Counted from the stretch's first letter, positions 6,862 through 13,936 are shown. The stretch is DNA of 31,015 nt from an uncultured Eubacteriales bacterium (GCA_900555665.1 USLX01000007.1:1-31015); one strand, 5' to 3'. Translations and numbers: made by a program. The notes: generated by a model from the letters alone, not told the origin.

Positions 6862-8139
6862 ATGATCAATACGGAACTTTCGAATATCTGGAGCTGCGTC
6901 AACCTGCCAAATCTGCTCTCGTCAGAAAAGGAGCTGTTTGACGCACATCTGCGCCTGCGGCGCAACCAGCCAGGCTTTGCGGACTTCCTCGGCTGGCTTG
7001 GCCAGGGCGACGCAGGCATTGCCCGTCTGATCGGCGCGGTAAACCGCGCGGCGGACGCCATCGTCCGGCAGGGCCAGGTGCTGGTCGTGGCGGGCATGGG
7101 CGAGAGCTGGCTCGGGGCGCGCGCCGCCGTGCGGATGCTGAAGGGCGCTGTGCAGGACGGGCGGCCGAGCGTGATTTTCGTGGGCAACCAGATGGGCTCC
7201 GAGGAATATCTGGCGCTTTTTGACCGGTTGGAGGGCAAGGACTTCTGTCTGCAGCTCATCATGCCGGACCGGCCGGAGCCGGAATGTGCCATCGCGTCCC
7301 GCGCGCTGCGCTGGATGATGGAGCGGCGCTACGGCAAGGAGGCCAAGGCACGCATCTTCGTCACGGCGCTGCCGGATTCCCCGATGGCCACAATGGCAAA
7401 GGAAGAGGGCTATCCCTTCCTCGCCATGCCCACAGAGCCCGGCGGAGGGGTCAGTGCGCTGACGGCGGCAACGCTGCTTCCGTTGACGGTGGCCGGGATT
7501 GATCCACTGGCCTTTTTGGAGGGCGCGGCGGGCGCCTATGGCGACTATGACCTGCGGGCGTTTGAAAATCCGGTCTGGATGTACGCCGGGGCACGATACG
7601 CGCTCTGCAACCGCGGACGCGGCAGCGAATTTTTGCTGACTTCCGGCGCAAGCCTTGCCGCCCTCGGCCCCTGGTGGCAGCAAGCCGTGCTGCGGCGGAT
7701 GTGCCGGGGCGGAATGGGTGTCATTCCGGCGCATTTTAGCCTGCCGCAGAGCGTAGACGCGCTCGATGCGATGCTGACCAGCGGGCACTACCCGGTATTT
7801 GAAACCATCCTGCGCGCCAAGACCACACCGCAGCAGCGCCTGCATGTGGAGATGGACTGGAAGGACTATGACGGGCTCGGATATCTGGCCGAGGCCACGC
7901 TGGAGGATGTCGCGGAAAAGACCGTGGACGCCCTCATCGAAACGCAGGCCGCCGCAGATGTGCCCGTGATCCAGCTGGAATGCGGCGCGCTGGGTGCAGA
8001 GCAGGCAGGCGAACTTTTTTACTTCTTCGAGCTGGCAAACGCCCTCTGTGCGGCAGCCAGCGGCGTAGACCCGCTCGCGCCGTCATTGCCCGGATCCGCA
8101 CGGATGCTTGCCGGTCAGCTGCTCGGGCGGCCGGAATAA
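6862..8139 (+). CDS. phosphoglucose-isomerase-like protein lacking catalytic residues
   Basis: This 425-residue protein aligns end to end by eye with bacterial PGI. DFLGWL is at 41-46, GMGESWLGARAAV (78-90) matches GIGGSYLGARAAI, FVTALPDSPMATMAKEEGYPFL (166-187) matches the second SIS domain, LLPLTVAGID is at 205-214, FETI at 313-316, and YFFELANAL at 387-395 stands before a GVDP...LLGRP tail. The functional residues are gone. The phosphate loop SGTTTEP reads as PDRPEPE (135-141), GGR(Y/F)S reads as GGGVS, the catalytic-Glu region GESEGK becomes CRGGMG, the TDLHS(L/M)GQ histidine region becomes QSVDALDAM, and the C-terminal catalytic Lys aligns with Arg414. The fold is known; the function is not. 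It could be a regulatory or sugar-phosphate-sensing pseudoenzyme. It has its own promoter and no operon partner. Confidence 0.82.
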   Translation: MINTELSNIWSCVNLPNLLSSEKELFDAHLRLRRNQPGFADFLGWLGQGDAGIARLIGAVNRAADAIVRQGQVLVVAGMGESWLGARAAVRMLKGAVQDGRPSVIFVGNQMGSEEYLALFDRLEGKDFCLQLIMPDRPEPECAIASRALRWMMERRYGKEAKARIFVTALPDSPMATMAKEEGYPFLAMPTEPGGGVSALTAATLLPLTVAGIDPLAFLEGAAGAYGDYDLRAFENPVWMYAGARYALCNRGRGSEFLLTSGASLAALGPWWQQAVLRRMCRGGMGVIPAHFSLPQSVDALDAMLTSGHYPVFETILRAKTTPQQRLHVEMDWKDYDGLGYLAEATLEDVAEKTVDALIETQAAADVPVIQLECGALGAEQAGELFYFFELANALCAAASGVDPLAPSLPGSARMLAGQLLGRPE

Positions 8140-8177
8140 AGTTTTTGTTTTCTTCATGAATTTGGGAGAACCTGCAC

Positions 8178-8206
8178 TTGTCTTTTTCTCTGAGACCTGA
8201 TAGAAT
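8178..8206 (+). promoter_or_regulatory. promoter for the small P-loop gene
   Basis: TTGTCT (8178-8183), 17-base spacer, TAGAAT (8201-8206), 29 bases before the ATG at 8236 with AAAGGAGG between them. This makes the downstream gene a separate one-gene unit ending at the hairpin at 8652. Confidence 0.65.
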
Positions 8207-8235
8207 GAAGAAAAGGCACAAAGGAGGAATGGCCT

Positions 8236-8649
8236 ATGGTTAACATTATGATGGGGCCCGAGGGCTCCGGCAAGACCAAGATGCTGATCAATGCGATCAA
8301 CAATGCGGTCAAGCATGAAACGGGCAGCATGATCTGCATTGAAAACGGTAACGCACTGCGGTTCGACGTCGATCACCGCGTCCGTCTGATTGACGCGAGC
8401 GAGTATGCTTCTGGAAGCTATACGTTCCTGCGCGGGTTTATGAGCGGCCTGCATGCGGGGAACTTTGATATTACGCACATTTTTGTAGACAACCTCTACA
8501 AGATCGCACGCAGCAAGGATCCGGTCGAAACGGAGAACTTCCTGGACTGGTGCAGCCTCTTCTCGGCGGAAAAGGGCGTGGCCTTTACGTTCACCATCCC
8601 CGGCGAGCCGGGCGATGCGCCGGATTATATCACGAGATTTATGGATTAA
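8236..8649 (+). CDS. small P-loop NTPase of unknown function
   Basis: This 137-residue protein has a clear Walker A motif, GPEGSGKT at residues 7-14, and a Walker-B-like ITHIFVDNLYK around 79-89. The rest (CIENGNALRFDVDHRVRLID, NFLDWCSLFSAEKGVAFTFTIPG) shows no enzyme-specific signature I recognise. It is too short to be a full kinase or ABC ATPase and is a minimal RecA/kinase-like core. The start is ATG at 8236 after AAAGGAGG. It is transcribed alone, from its own promoter to a strong terminator, so context gives no functional clue. A soluble cytoplasmic nucleotide-binding protein is all that can be supported. Confidence 0.85.
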   Translation: MVNIMMGPEGSGKTKMLINAINNAVKHETGSMICIENGNALRFDVDHRVRLIDASEYASGSYTFLRGFMSGLHAGNFDITHIFVDNLYKIARSKDPVETENFLDWCSLFSAEKGVAFTFTIPGEPGDAPDYITRFMD

Positions 8650-8651
8650 AA

Positions 8652-8690
8652 AGCAGCGCCCTCCCATCTGGGAGGGCGCTGCTTTTATTT
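8652..8690 (+). terminator. strong rho-independent terminator
   Basis: A perfect 14-bp stem, AGCAGCGCCCTCCC (8652-8665) with GGGAGGGCGCTGCT (8670-8683), has a four-base loop and is followed by TTTATTT. A-tracts before the stem make it usable from the other strand too. Confidence 0.92.
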
Positions 8691-8872
8691 GGGCGGGCAT
8701 GGCCCGCCCGTAAAGGCCCCCTCTACCAAGAGGGGGCTGTCACCGAAGGTGACTGGGGGAGTTTCAAAAACTTCTCCCCCTGATTGCCTACGGCAATCTC
8801 CCCCCCTACGAAGAGGGGGCTTTTTCCGCTGCGGCGGGGATCGGGCGGACAGAGTCGTCCGCCCCTACAAGA
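8691..8872 (+). repeat. composite hairpin repeat, copy B
   Basis: The region is a chain of palindromes. GGGCGGGC/GCCCGCCC (8691-8709) is followed by CCCCCTC...GAGGGGG (8717-8736), GTCACC/GGTGAC, a CCCCC/GGGGG pairing over TTTCAAAAACTT, GATTGCC/GGCAATC, then CCCCCT...AGGGGG followed by TTTTT, then CCGCTGCGGCGGGGA (8826-8840), then GGGCGGAC/GTCCGCCC (8843-8864). The core 8712-8844 is the same element as copy A in the opposite orientation. Bases 8704-8737 recur exactly, 34 bases long, at 12091-12124. The run lies between convergent genes. Confidence 0.88.
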
Positions 8873-8883
8873 GGCCGCAGAGA

Positions 8884-9723
8884 TCATTGCAAATTCCGGT
8901 GCTTCCGAAGCATCACATACGTCAGGAAATAGAGGAGAACGCCGAGGAAAAGCTCCGTGAAGAGCGCAAGCAGCATCGTGCCGTGTGCGGCCTGCATGGC
9001 TGCCGCAGCGGTATCGGTCCGGCCCAGATTGTCCATCGCGTCCGTGAGCAGACAGTGGAACGCCGTGTCACTTACCACACCGGAGAGAACTGCGACGCCG
9101 AAGATCTGCAAAATTGCCTGAATGACGAAGTAGAACACGACGGAGAGCAGGCCCTTGTGATTGGCAAAGCTGTAGCCGATGGACATCGGCGCGTAGAAAA
9201 GCAGGCAGGTGACGAGCAGGGAAACGAAGAGCAGTGCCAGCGCTTCCAGCGCGAAGGCCACGCCGTTTGCCATGTAATAACCGTTCAGCTCCTGGAAGAA
9301 CGATGCGAAGCCATGGTAAATATCTGCGGCCATGCCGCCGCGCCAGACGACGATGGCCACGGCCAGCGCGTCGGCCAGAAACGTGAAGATGAAAAAGAGC
9401 GCGGCGGTGATGAGCTTCGACCACAGCAGGCTGTGAACGCCGGCGGGCAGCGTGAACATCAGATAGCCCTCGTCGGTGAGGAAATTCTGGTGGAAGCGCT
9501 TGATCATCAGGATGCTGGCAAAGACGGTCACGCCGAGGATGGCCAGCACATAGACGACGAGCAGCAGCGCATTGAGCGCTTCGAAAAAGGCCGGCGCGTC
9601 CGCGCGGCGCAGCACCAGATCGCTTACACGGACGAAGACCGCAAGCAAAAGCAGAGCGCCGAACAGTGGGGCCATCAGTCGGCCCGTGGCGCGGAATTCA
9701 TGTTTGATCAGTTTTCCCAGCAT
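8884..9723 (-). CDS. ABC-2-type transporter permease
   Basis: This 279-residue integral membrane protein has about six hydrophobic segments (near residues 15-35, 48-72, 100-126, 152-176, 188-212 and 248-272). MLGKLIKHEFRATGRLM at the start resembles ABC-2 permeases that follow GntR/ATPase pairs in clostridia. Its 5' end overlaps the ATPase gene by 16 bases, and GGGAGG lies before the ATG. It should form the membrane half of an exporter with the ATPase encoded at 9708-10412. The substrate is unknown; related GntR-ABC systems are induced by cell-wall-active peptides or export small amphipathic peptides, which is an inference from family resemblance only. The gene ends against repeat copy B. Confidence 0.85.
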   Translation of the reverse strand: MLGKLIKHEFRATGRLMAPLFGALLLLAVFVRVSDLVLRRADAPAFFEALNALLLVVYVLAILGVTVFASILMIKRFHQNFLTDEGYLMFTLPAGVHSLLWSKLITAALFFIFTFLADALAVAIVVWRGGMAADIYHGFASFFQELNGYYMANGVAFALEALALLFVSLLVTCLLFYAPMSIGYSFANHKGLLSVVFYFVIQAILQIFGVAVLSGVVSDTAFHCLLTDAMDNLGRTDTAAAAMQAAHGTMLLALFTELFLGVLLYFLTYVMLRKHRNLQ

Positions 9724-10412
9724 TTGAATACCTCCCGGAAGAGCGCGTCGACCGACTGGCCGCGCGTTTCGCGAATTTCGTCACAGCTCTCATGCAGGCT
9801 GATCTTCCCCTGATTGAGGAAAATGACCTCGTCGAGCACCGGCTCGACATCGGCGATCAGGTGCGTGCTGATGACGACGGCGGCCTCTGGATTGTAGTTG
9901 GAGATGATGGTGTGCAGGATGTAATCCCGCGTTGCGGGGTCAACGCCGCCGATCGGCTCGTCGAGCAGGTAGAGCTTCGCCCGGCGGCTCATCGTGAGCA
10001 CGAGCTGCACTTTTTCCTTCATGCCCTTTGACATCTGTCGGACGGACTGGTTGAGGTTCAGGCCGAGGTGCGTGAGCATCCTTTCTGCGGCCTGGCGGTC
10101 GAAATCGGTGTAAAAATCGCAGTAGAAGTCCAGCAGCTGGCGCGTCTTCATCCACGGGCTGAGCGTAACGCGGTCGGGCAGATAGGACACGACGGCGTTT
10201 GTCTTCGGGGACGGCGTCTGGCCGTCGATCAGAATTTCACCGCTCGTGGGCTGCAGCAGGCCCATGGCCAGCTTGATAAGCGTGGATTTGCCGCTGCCGT
10301 TCGGGCCGAGCAGGCCGATGATACGCCCCGGTTCGAGCGCAAGATCGATGTGGTCGAGCGCCATCGCGGAGCCGTAGCGCTTTTCCAGCGCATGACATTC
10401 AAGAATTGGCAT
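9708..10412 (-). CDS. ABC transporter ATP-binding protein
   Basis: This is a 234-residue ABC ATPase. Walker A is GLLGPNGSGKST (33-44), the signature is a degenerate MSKGMKEKVQL, as in other short ABC-2 exporter ATPases, Walker B is LYLLDEPIGGVD, and the switch histidine is in VVISTHLIADVE. It overlaps the GntR gene upstream by 14 bases and the permease downstream by 16, so regulator, ATPase and permease are translationally coupled. It powers the adjacent permease, probably as a homodimer with two permease copies. All catalytic elements are intact. Confidence 0.93.
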   Translation of the reverse strand: MPILECHALEKRYGSAMALDHIDLALEPGRIIGLLGPNGSGKSTLIKLAMGLLQPTSGEILIDGQTPSPKTNAVVSYLPDRVTLSPWMKTRQLLDFYCDFYTDFDRQAAERMLTHLGLNLNQSVRQMSKGMKEKVQLVLTMSRRAKLYLLDEPIGGVDPATRDYILHTIISNYNPEAAVVISTHLIADVEPVLDEVIFLNQGKISLHESCDEIRETRGQSVDALFREVFKCWEN

Positions 10413-10776
10413 CTTTCGTTTCCTCCATCTGGTTCAGAAATGTGATGAGTGCAGCCCGGTCAAAGCCGAGGGCCGACATGGCCGCGAGATACTGCCGCGT
10501 CTGCCCCTCGGCCAGGGCGCGGCGCGCCGCGTCGATCGCGGCGGCGTCTTCAGTGACGAATTTTCCGGCCGTGCGCTGGGTGTAGATGAGGCTCAGCCGC
10601 TCCAGCTCGGCAAATGCACGCTGGACGGTGTTGGGGTTGACGCCCGCGTTGGCCGCGAGATCGCGCACCGAGGGCAGCTTGCTCCCCGGCGGATAGGCGC
10701 CGGAGACGATCTGCTCCTGCAGCCGCGCGACCAGCTGCGTGTAGATGGGCGTGTCCGCTTGGAAGGACCAGGGCAT
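10399..10776 (-). CDS. GntR-family (YtrA subfamily) repressor
   Basis: This 125-residue protein has the short YtrA architecture: a winged helix at about residues 10-78 (PIYTQLVARLQEQIVSGAYP, GSKLPSVRDLAANAGVNPNT, TAGKFVT) and a short helical dimerisation tail instead of a large effector domain. It is the first gene of the operon with the ABC ATPase and permease. AGGAGG stands 8 bases before its ATG. The promoter directly upstream carries an imperfect palindrome at the -10, so autorepression is likely. Such regulators normally control only their own ABC operon. Confidence 0.92.
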   Translation of the reverse strand: MPWSFQADTPIYTQLVARLQEQIVSGAYPPGSKLPSVRDLAANAGVNPNTVQRAFAELERLSLIYTQRTAGKFVTEDAAAIDAARRALAEGQTRQYLAAMSALGFDRAALITFLNQMEETKDANS

Positions 10777-10796
10777 GAGAGCACCTCCTGTGTCTC

Positions 10797-10842
10797 TGTA
10801 TTAAGTAATTAGTACAATAGCACAAGTGAAGGGGTTTGTCAA
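10797..10842 (-). promoter_or_regulatory. promoter and probable GntR operator
   Basis: On the - strand TTGACA (10842-10837) and TATTGT (10819-10814) are 17 bases apart. A 20-base imperfect palindrome, TGTATTAAGTAATTAGTACA on the + strand (10797-10816, 16 of 20 symmetric positions), overlaps the -10 and the transcription start. That is the usual place for YtrA-type repressors to bind. Confidence 0.8.
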
Positions 10843-10884
10843 TCCCCTCTGCAAAAAACGGCAGTAGCTTTTTCCCCGGCCTTC

Positions 10885-10893
10885 TGATATACT
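10885..10893 (+). promoter_or_regulatory. extended -10 promoter for the zinc-finger/truA unit
   Basis: TGATATACT gives TG-N-TATACT, an extended -10 element. No good -35 is seen at the expected distance. It lies about 30 bases before the coding start and is divergent from the GntR promoter. Confidence 0.55.
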
Positions 10894-10926
10894 AAAAATA
10901 TAGAAGATCGAATTGGGGGGATGAGG

Positions 10927-11322
10927 ATGTATCCCAAAAAGAGAGCGAAAACCGACGAAGAGCGGTTCCACGAAATCTTCGCCAAAAAGGTCAGCACAAC
11001 GCCGGGGGCCTATCTGCGGCGGAAGCTGGCCGCAGGTGTGCCGGAGGGCGAGCTGCGACGAATGTATGACATGCTGGCCGTCGAGCTGGCGCGGACGGCG
11101 CACTGCAAAGCCATCCGGTTCGACGAAGCGCTCGGCCAGCCGGACGCGAAGAGCGTCCACACCCAGCGGGCGGCGAACAGCCGTGTGCCCGTCTGCCCGA
11201 AATGCGGCGCGCAGATGGTGCTGCGCACCGGACAAAGCGGCGTGCGGAAGGGGCAGAAATTCTGGGGCTGCTCGAATTATCCGGCCTGCCGGTATACGAA
11301 GAATGTGGAGCCGCGCGGATGA
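10927..11322 (+). CDS. topoisomerase-type C4 zinc-finger protein
   Basis: This protein of 131 residues has a C-terminal zinc ribbon of the topoisomerase I DNA-binding type: Cys90, Cys93, Cys115 and Cys121 in CPKCGAQM...FWGCSNYPACRYT. The N-terminal half is charged and helical (TDEERFHEIFAKKV) with no domain I recognise. Two ATGs are possible. I prefer 10927 because the GGGGGG at 10915-10920 is then 6 bases upstream, while the ATG at 10921 touches it. The stop overlaps the truA ATG by 4 bases. A nucleic-acid-binding role is likely, but no topoisomerase or nuclease domain is attached. Confidence 0.8.
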   Translation: MYPKKRAKTDEERFHEIFAKKVSTTPGAYLRRKLAAGVPEGELRRMYDMLAVELARTAHCKAIRFDEALGQPDAKSVHTQRAANSRVPVCPKCGAQMVLRTGQSGVRKGQKFWGCSNYPACRYTKNVEPRG

Positions 11323-12053
11323 GAAATTTCAAGATGACGCTCAGCTATGACGGCTCCCGCTATTTTGGCTGGGAGCGTCAGCCGGGCAAGGAGACCATTC
11401 AGGGCAAACTCGAGGCCGTGCTGACGCGGATGTGCGGCGCACCGGTCAACGTGATCGGTGCAGGCCGGACGGACGCGGGTGTCCACGCGCGGGCAATGGT
11501 CGCGAACGCCTACATGGATACGGACATGGCGCCGGAGGCCATTCGCGACTACCTCAACCGCTATCTGCCGGACGACATCGGCGTGGCCGAGGTCAAAGAG
11601 GCGGCCGACCGCTTCCACGCGCGCTATCGTGCCGTAGGCAAGCTCTACACCTACACCTGCTATGTTGGTGAGACAAAGCCGGTGTTCAACCGGAAGTATG
11701 TAACCGTGCTGGACGGGAAGCCGGACGTGGGGAAGATGCGAAAAGCGGCAGAATATCTCGTCGGCGAGCATGATTTCCGCAGCTTCTGCGCCAATCCGCA
11801 GATGAAAAAGTCGACGGTGCGCATCGTGGATTCCATTGAAATTCAGATGAAAAAAGATCTGCTGTACCTCAATTTCCACGGCACCGGTTTCTTGCAGAAC
11901 ATGGTGCGCATCCTGACCGGGACGCTGCTCGAGGCCGGCTTCGGCAAGCGGAGCGTGGAGAGCGTGAAGGACGTTTTGGAGGCGAAGGACCGCAAGCTCG
12001 CGGGCTATACCGCTCCGCCGCAAGGCCTCTGCCTCATGCGAGTGGATTATTAA
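11319..12053 (+). CDS. truA: tRNA pseudouridine(38-40) synthase
   Basis: This 244-residue TruA converts uridines 38-40 of the tRNA anticodon stem-loop to pseudouridine. The catalytic aspartate is Asp52 in GAGRTDAGVHA. YDGSRYFGWERQP (10-22), RFHARYRAVGKLYTY, FLQNMVRILTGTLLE and the terminal PPQGLCLMRVDY are all standard. The start is ATG at 11319, overlapping the upstream stop as ATGA; the longer frame reaching to 11202 lies inside the zinc-finger gene. It ends just before a hairpin with a T-run, so the zinc-finger gene and truA make a two-gene unit. Confidence 0.95.
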   Translation: MRNFKMTLSYDGSRYFGWERQPGKETIQGKLEAVLTRMCGAPVNVIGAGRTDAGVHARAMVANAYMDTDMAPEAIRDYLNRYLPDDIGVAEVKEAADRFHARYRAVGKLYTYTCYVGETKPVFNRKYVTVLDGKPDVGKMRKAAEYLVGEHDFRSFCANPQMKKSTVRIVDSIEIQMKKDLLYLNFHGTGFLQNMVRILTGTLLEAGFGKRSVESVKDVLEAKDRKLAGYTAPPQGLCLMRVDY

Positions 12054-12090
12054 AGGTCGTCGCCTGCACCCGTAGGGGCGAGGCTCTGCT

Positions 12091-12131
12091 CCGCCCGTAA
12101 AGGCCCCCTCTACCAAGAGGGGGCCTTTTTT
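12091..12131 (+). terminator. truA terminator built from a fragment of the hairpin repeat (copy C)
   Basis: AAAGGCCCCCTC (12099-12110) pairs with GAGGGGGCCTTT (12117-12128) and runs into TTTTTT, a strong terminator. Bases 12091-12124 are identical to 8704-8737 in repeat copy B, so a single block of the repeat has been kept here as a terminator. A partial GGGGCG...CGCCC hairpin precedes it at 12074-12096. Confidence 0.87.
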
Positions 12132-12133
12132 AC

Positions 12134-12170
12134 TTGACTTTTGAGTATGCGGTGTTATACTAGGTATAAC
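12134..12170 (+). promoter_or_regulatory. promoter with palindrome on the -10
   Basis: TTGACT (12134-12139), 16-base spacer, TATACT (12156-12161). The -10 is part of a perfect inverted repeat, GTTATAC-TAG-GTATAAC (12154-12170), in front of the AbrB-like gene, and is probably the autoregulatory site of that protein. Confidence 0.78.
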
Positions 12171-12195
12171 TTTTCCCACCAAAGGAGGGGGCGGT

Positions 12196-12432
12196 ATGGC
12201 ACTGCAATTTCCGAAAAACAAGTTTATGTGTCTCGTCAAGGTCGGCGAGAAGGGGCAGATCGTAATTCCCAAGGGAGCGCGCGACCTGTTCGACATCCAG
12301 CCCGGCGACCAGCTGCTGCTGATGGCCGACAAAAAGCGCGGCATCGCGCTGGTCGACCCCGGCGAGGTCTATCTGCCGCCGGACATGTTCCCGGCGAAGG
12401 AGGATGACAGCGATGGAAATTCTGAAAATTGA
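12196..12432 (+). CDS. AbrB/SpoVT-like DNA-binding protein
   Basis: This 78-residue protein has a swapped-hairpin AbrB-type domain at about residues 13-55 (VGEKGQIVIPKGARDLFDIQPGDQ, then LLLMAD and GIALVD) and a short acidic tail (KEDDSDGNSEN). AAAGGAGGG precedes the ATG at 12196. It overlaps the following ABC ATPase gene by 20 bases and leads an operon with ATPase and permease, taking the place GntR proteins hold in similar operons. No toxin gene is adjacent, so an antitoxin role is unlikely. It is probably the dimeric or tetrameric local regulator of this transporter. Confidence 0.9.
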   Translation: MALQFPKNKFMCLVKVGEKGQIVIPKGARDLFDIQPGDQLLLMADKKRGIALVDPGEVYLPPDMFPAKEDDSDGNSEN

Positions 12433-13252
12433 GGGACTTTGCAAGCAATATCCCGCGTTTTCCCTAAAAAATATTTCGTTTTCGATGGAGCCCGGGACGG
12501 TGATGGGCTTCATCGGCCGCAATGGTGCGGGCAAGACCACGACGCTCAAGTCGATGCTCCGCCTCGTGCATCCGGACGCGGGCCACGTCGAGCTCTGCGG
12601 CATGGATGTCGCCGAGCAAGAGCTGGCGGTCAAGGCGCAGATCGGCTTCGTATCCGGCGCGGCGGGCTATTATCCGCGCAAGCGCCTCGGCCAGCTGACA
12701 GCGGCAACGCGCCGGTTCTACCCAAATTGGGACGAGGCGCGGTATCAGGACTGCCTGCGGCGCTTCGCGCTGGACGAGGGCAAGCGTGTCAGCGAGCTCT
12801 CGGAGGGCATGAAAGTCAAATATCAGCTGGCGCTCGCGATGTCGCACCACGCGAAGCTGCTGATTTTGGATGAGCCGACGTCCGGACTCGACCCGGCGGC
12901 GCGGGACGACCTGCTGGGGCTGTTTCTGGAGCTGGTGGAGCGCGACGGCGCGTCGGTGCTGTTTTCAACGCACATCACGTCCGACCTTGACGCCTGCGCC
13001 GACACAATCACCTACATCCGAAACGGCGAAATTTTTGCCAGCGAGGCGCGGCGGACATTCACAGAACGCTATCGCTATCTGCGGGCGGATGAAGGCACCG
13101 TCCCGCCGGAGCTGGCCGCGAAGCTGATCGCACCGCGCCGCCACCAGGGCGAAGTCGAGGGCCTGCTGCTGGCCGCAGATGCACCGGAGGCCGGCAGCCC
13201 CGCGACGCTGGAGCAGATCATGGTGCATCTGGAACGGGAGGTGGAGGCATGA
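12413..13252 (+). CDS. ABC transporter ATP-binding protein
   Basis: This is a 279-residue ABC ATPase with Walker A GFIGRNGAGKTT, signature LSEGMKVKYQLALAM, Walker B LLILDEPTSGLD and switch His in LFSTHITSDLD. A C-terminal extension of about 65 residues (from roughly 215) follows the core and is typical of YtrB/BcrA-like exporters. The start is ATG at 12413, 9 bases after AAGGAGG (12397-12403); the in-frame ATG at 12404 touches that site and is unlikely. The last four bases overlap the permease start. It works with the permease encoded at 13249-13896; the substrate is not evident. Confidence 0.92.
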   Translation: MEILKIEGLCKQYPAFSLKNISFSMEPGTVMGFIGRNGAGKTTTLKSMLRLVHPDAGHVELCGMDVAEQELAVKAQIGFVSGAAGYYPRKRLGQLTAATRRFYPNWDEARYQDCLRRFALDEGKRVSELSEGMKVKYQLALAMSHHAKLLILDEPTSGLDPAARDDLLGLFLELVERDGASVLFSTHITSDLDACADTITYIRNGEIFASEARRTFTERYRYLRADEGTVPPELAAKLIAPRRHQGEVEGLLLAADAPEAGSPATLEQIMVHLEREVEA

Positions 13253-13896
13253 AGGCGCTGCAATCGAAAAACTGGCGGCTGGCCATGAGCCCTGTTCCGC
13301 TGCTGTTTTTACTGCTGAGCGGATTGATCCTGATCCCGAACTATCCGTATTATGTCACGTTTTTCTACAACAGCCTCGGGATTTTCATGTGGATGCAGTC
13401 CCTGCGGGAAAACCGCGACACGGCCTACATGATGCTCCTGCCGGTGACAAAGGCAGAGATGGTCCGTGCGCGGCTGCGCACGGTGGTGCAGCTGGAGCTG
13501 CTGCAACTACTGGCCTGCGTCCCGTTTATGGTGCTGCGGGCGAGCTATGGCCACCTCAACAACGCCGTCGGCATCGAGGCGAATGCCGCCTTCCTCGGAC
13601 TCGGGCTGGTGCAGATGGGCCTTTTCAACTTGGTCTTTTTCCCGATGCACTATCGAAACGCCTACGACCTCGGCAAGCCGTTCCTCGCGGCAAGTGCGGC
13701 GGAGCTTTTCTATATCGTCCTCGTCGAGGCGTGTGACCATGTCATTCCGTACATGAAGACGGTCTGCGAGAGCTATGCACTGAGCGACCAGCTGCGGCAG
13801 TGGCCCATGCTTCTGGGCGGCGTGGCGGTATTCGCGCTGCTGACCTGGGCAGCGGAGCGCCGCTCCGTGCGGAGATTTGAAAAAGTGGATCTTTGA
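13249..13896 (+). CDS. ABC-2 transporter permease (small, PF13346-like)
   Basis: This 215-residue membrane protein has about five or six hydrophobic spans. Blocks such as NYPYYVTFFYNSLGIFMWMQ, ENRDTAYMMLLPVTKAEMVRAR and LGGVAVFALLTWAAERRS fit the small ABC-2 permease family whose LPVTK-like cytoplasmic motif is common. ATGA overlap with the ATPase indicates a tight operon. It should form the membrane channel of the exporter. An assignment to antimicrobial-peptide or lipid export would be a guess. Confidence 0.85.
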   Translation: MKALQSKNWRLAMSPVPLLFLLLSGLILIPNYPYYVTFFYNSLGIFMWMQSLRENRDTAYMMLLPVTKAEMVRARLRTVVQLELLQLLACVPFMVLRASYGHLNNAVGIEANAAFLGLGLVQMGLFNLVFFPMHYRNAYDLGKPFLAASAAELFYIVLVEACDHVIPYMKTVCESYALSDQLRQWPMLLGGVAVFALLTWAAERRSVRRFEKVDL

Positions 13897-13901
13897 GCGA
13901 A

Positions 13902-13928
13902 ACCCGGACGGCCAGTGGCCGTCCGGGT
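13902..13928 (+). terminator. hairpin after the ABC operon
   Basis: ACCCGGACGGCC (13902-13913) pairs perfectly with GGCCGTCCGGGT (13917-13928) over an AGT loop, six bases after the permease stop. There is no T-run, so it is either a weak terminator or a 3' stabilising structure. Confidence 0.5.
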
Positions 13929-13936
13929 GCTGCACA

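Noticed and set aside
6862..8139. Active glucose-6-phosphate isomerase
   Set aside because: Scaffold motifs fit, but the phosphate loop, catalytic Glu, His and Lys positions are all substituted, so it was annotated as a PGI-like protein only.
2986..8872. CRISPR array
   Set aside because: The repeats are palindromic blocks of varied length, not regularly spaced direct repeats with unique spacers, and no cas genes are present.
8689..9813. 374-codon + strand frame
   Set aside because: It runs through repeat copy B and antisense to the ABC permease gene, which has membrane segments and a proper ribosome site.
12196..12432. Antitoxin of a MazEF-type system
   Set aside because: The AbrB-like fold alone would allow it, but the next genes are an ABC ATPase and permease and no toxin-like gene is adjacent.
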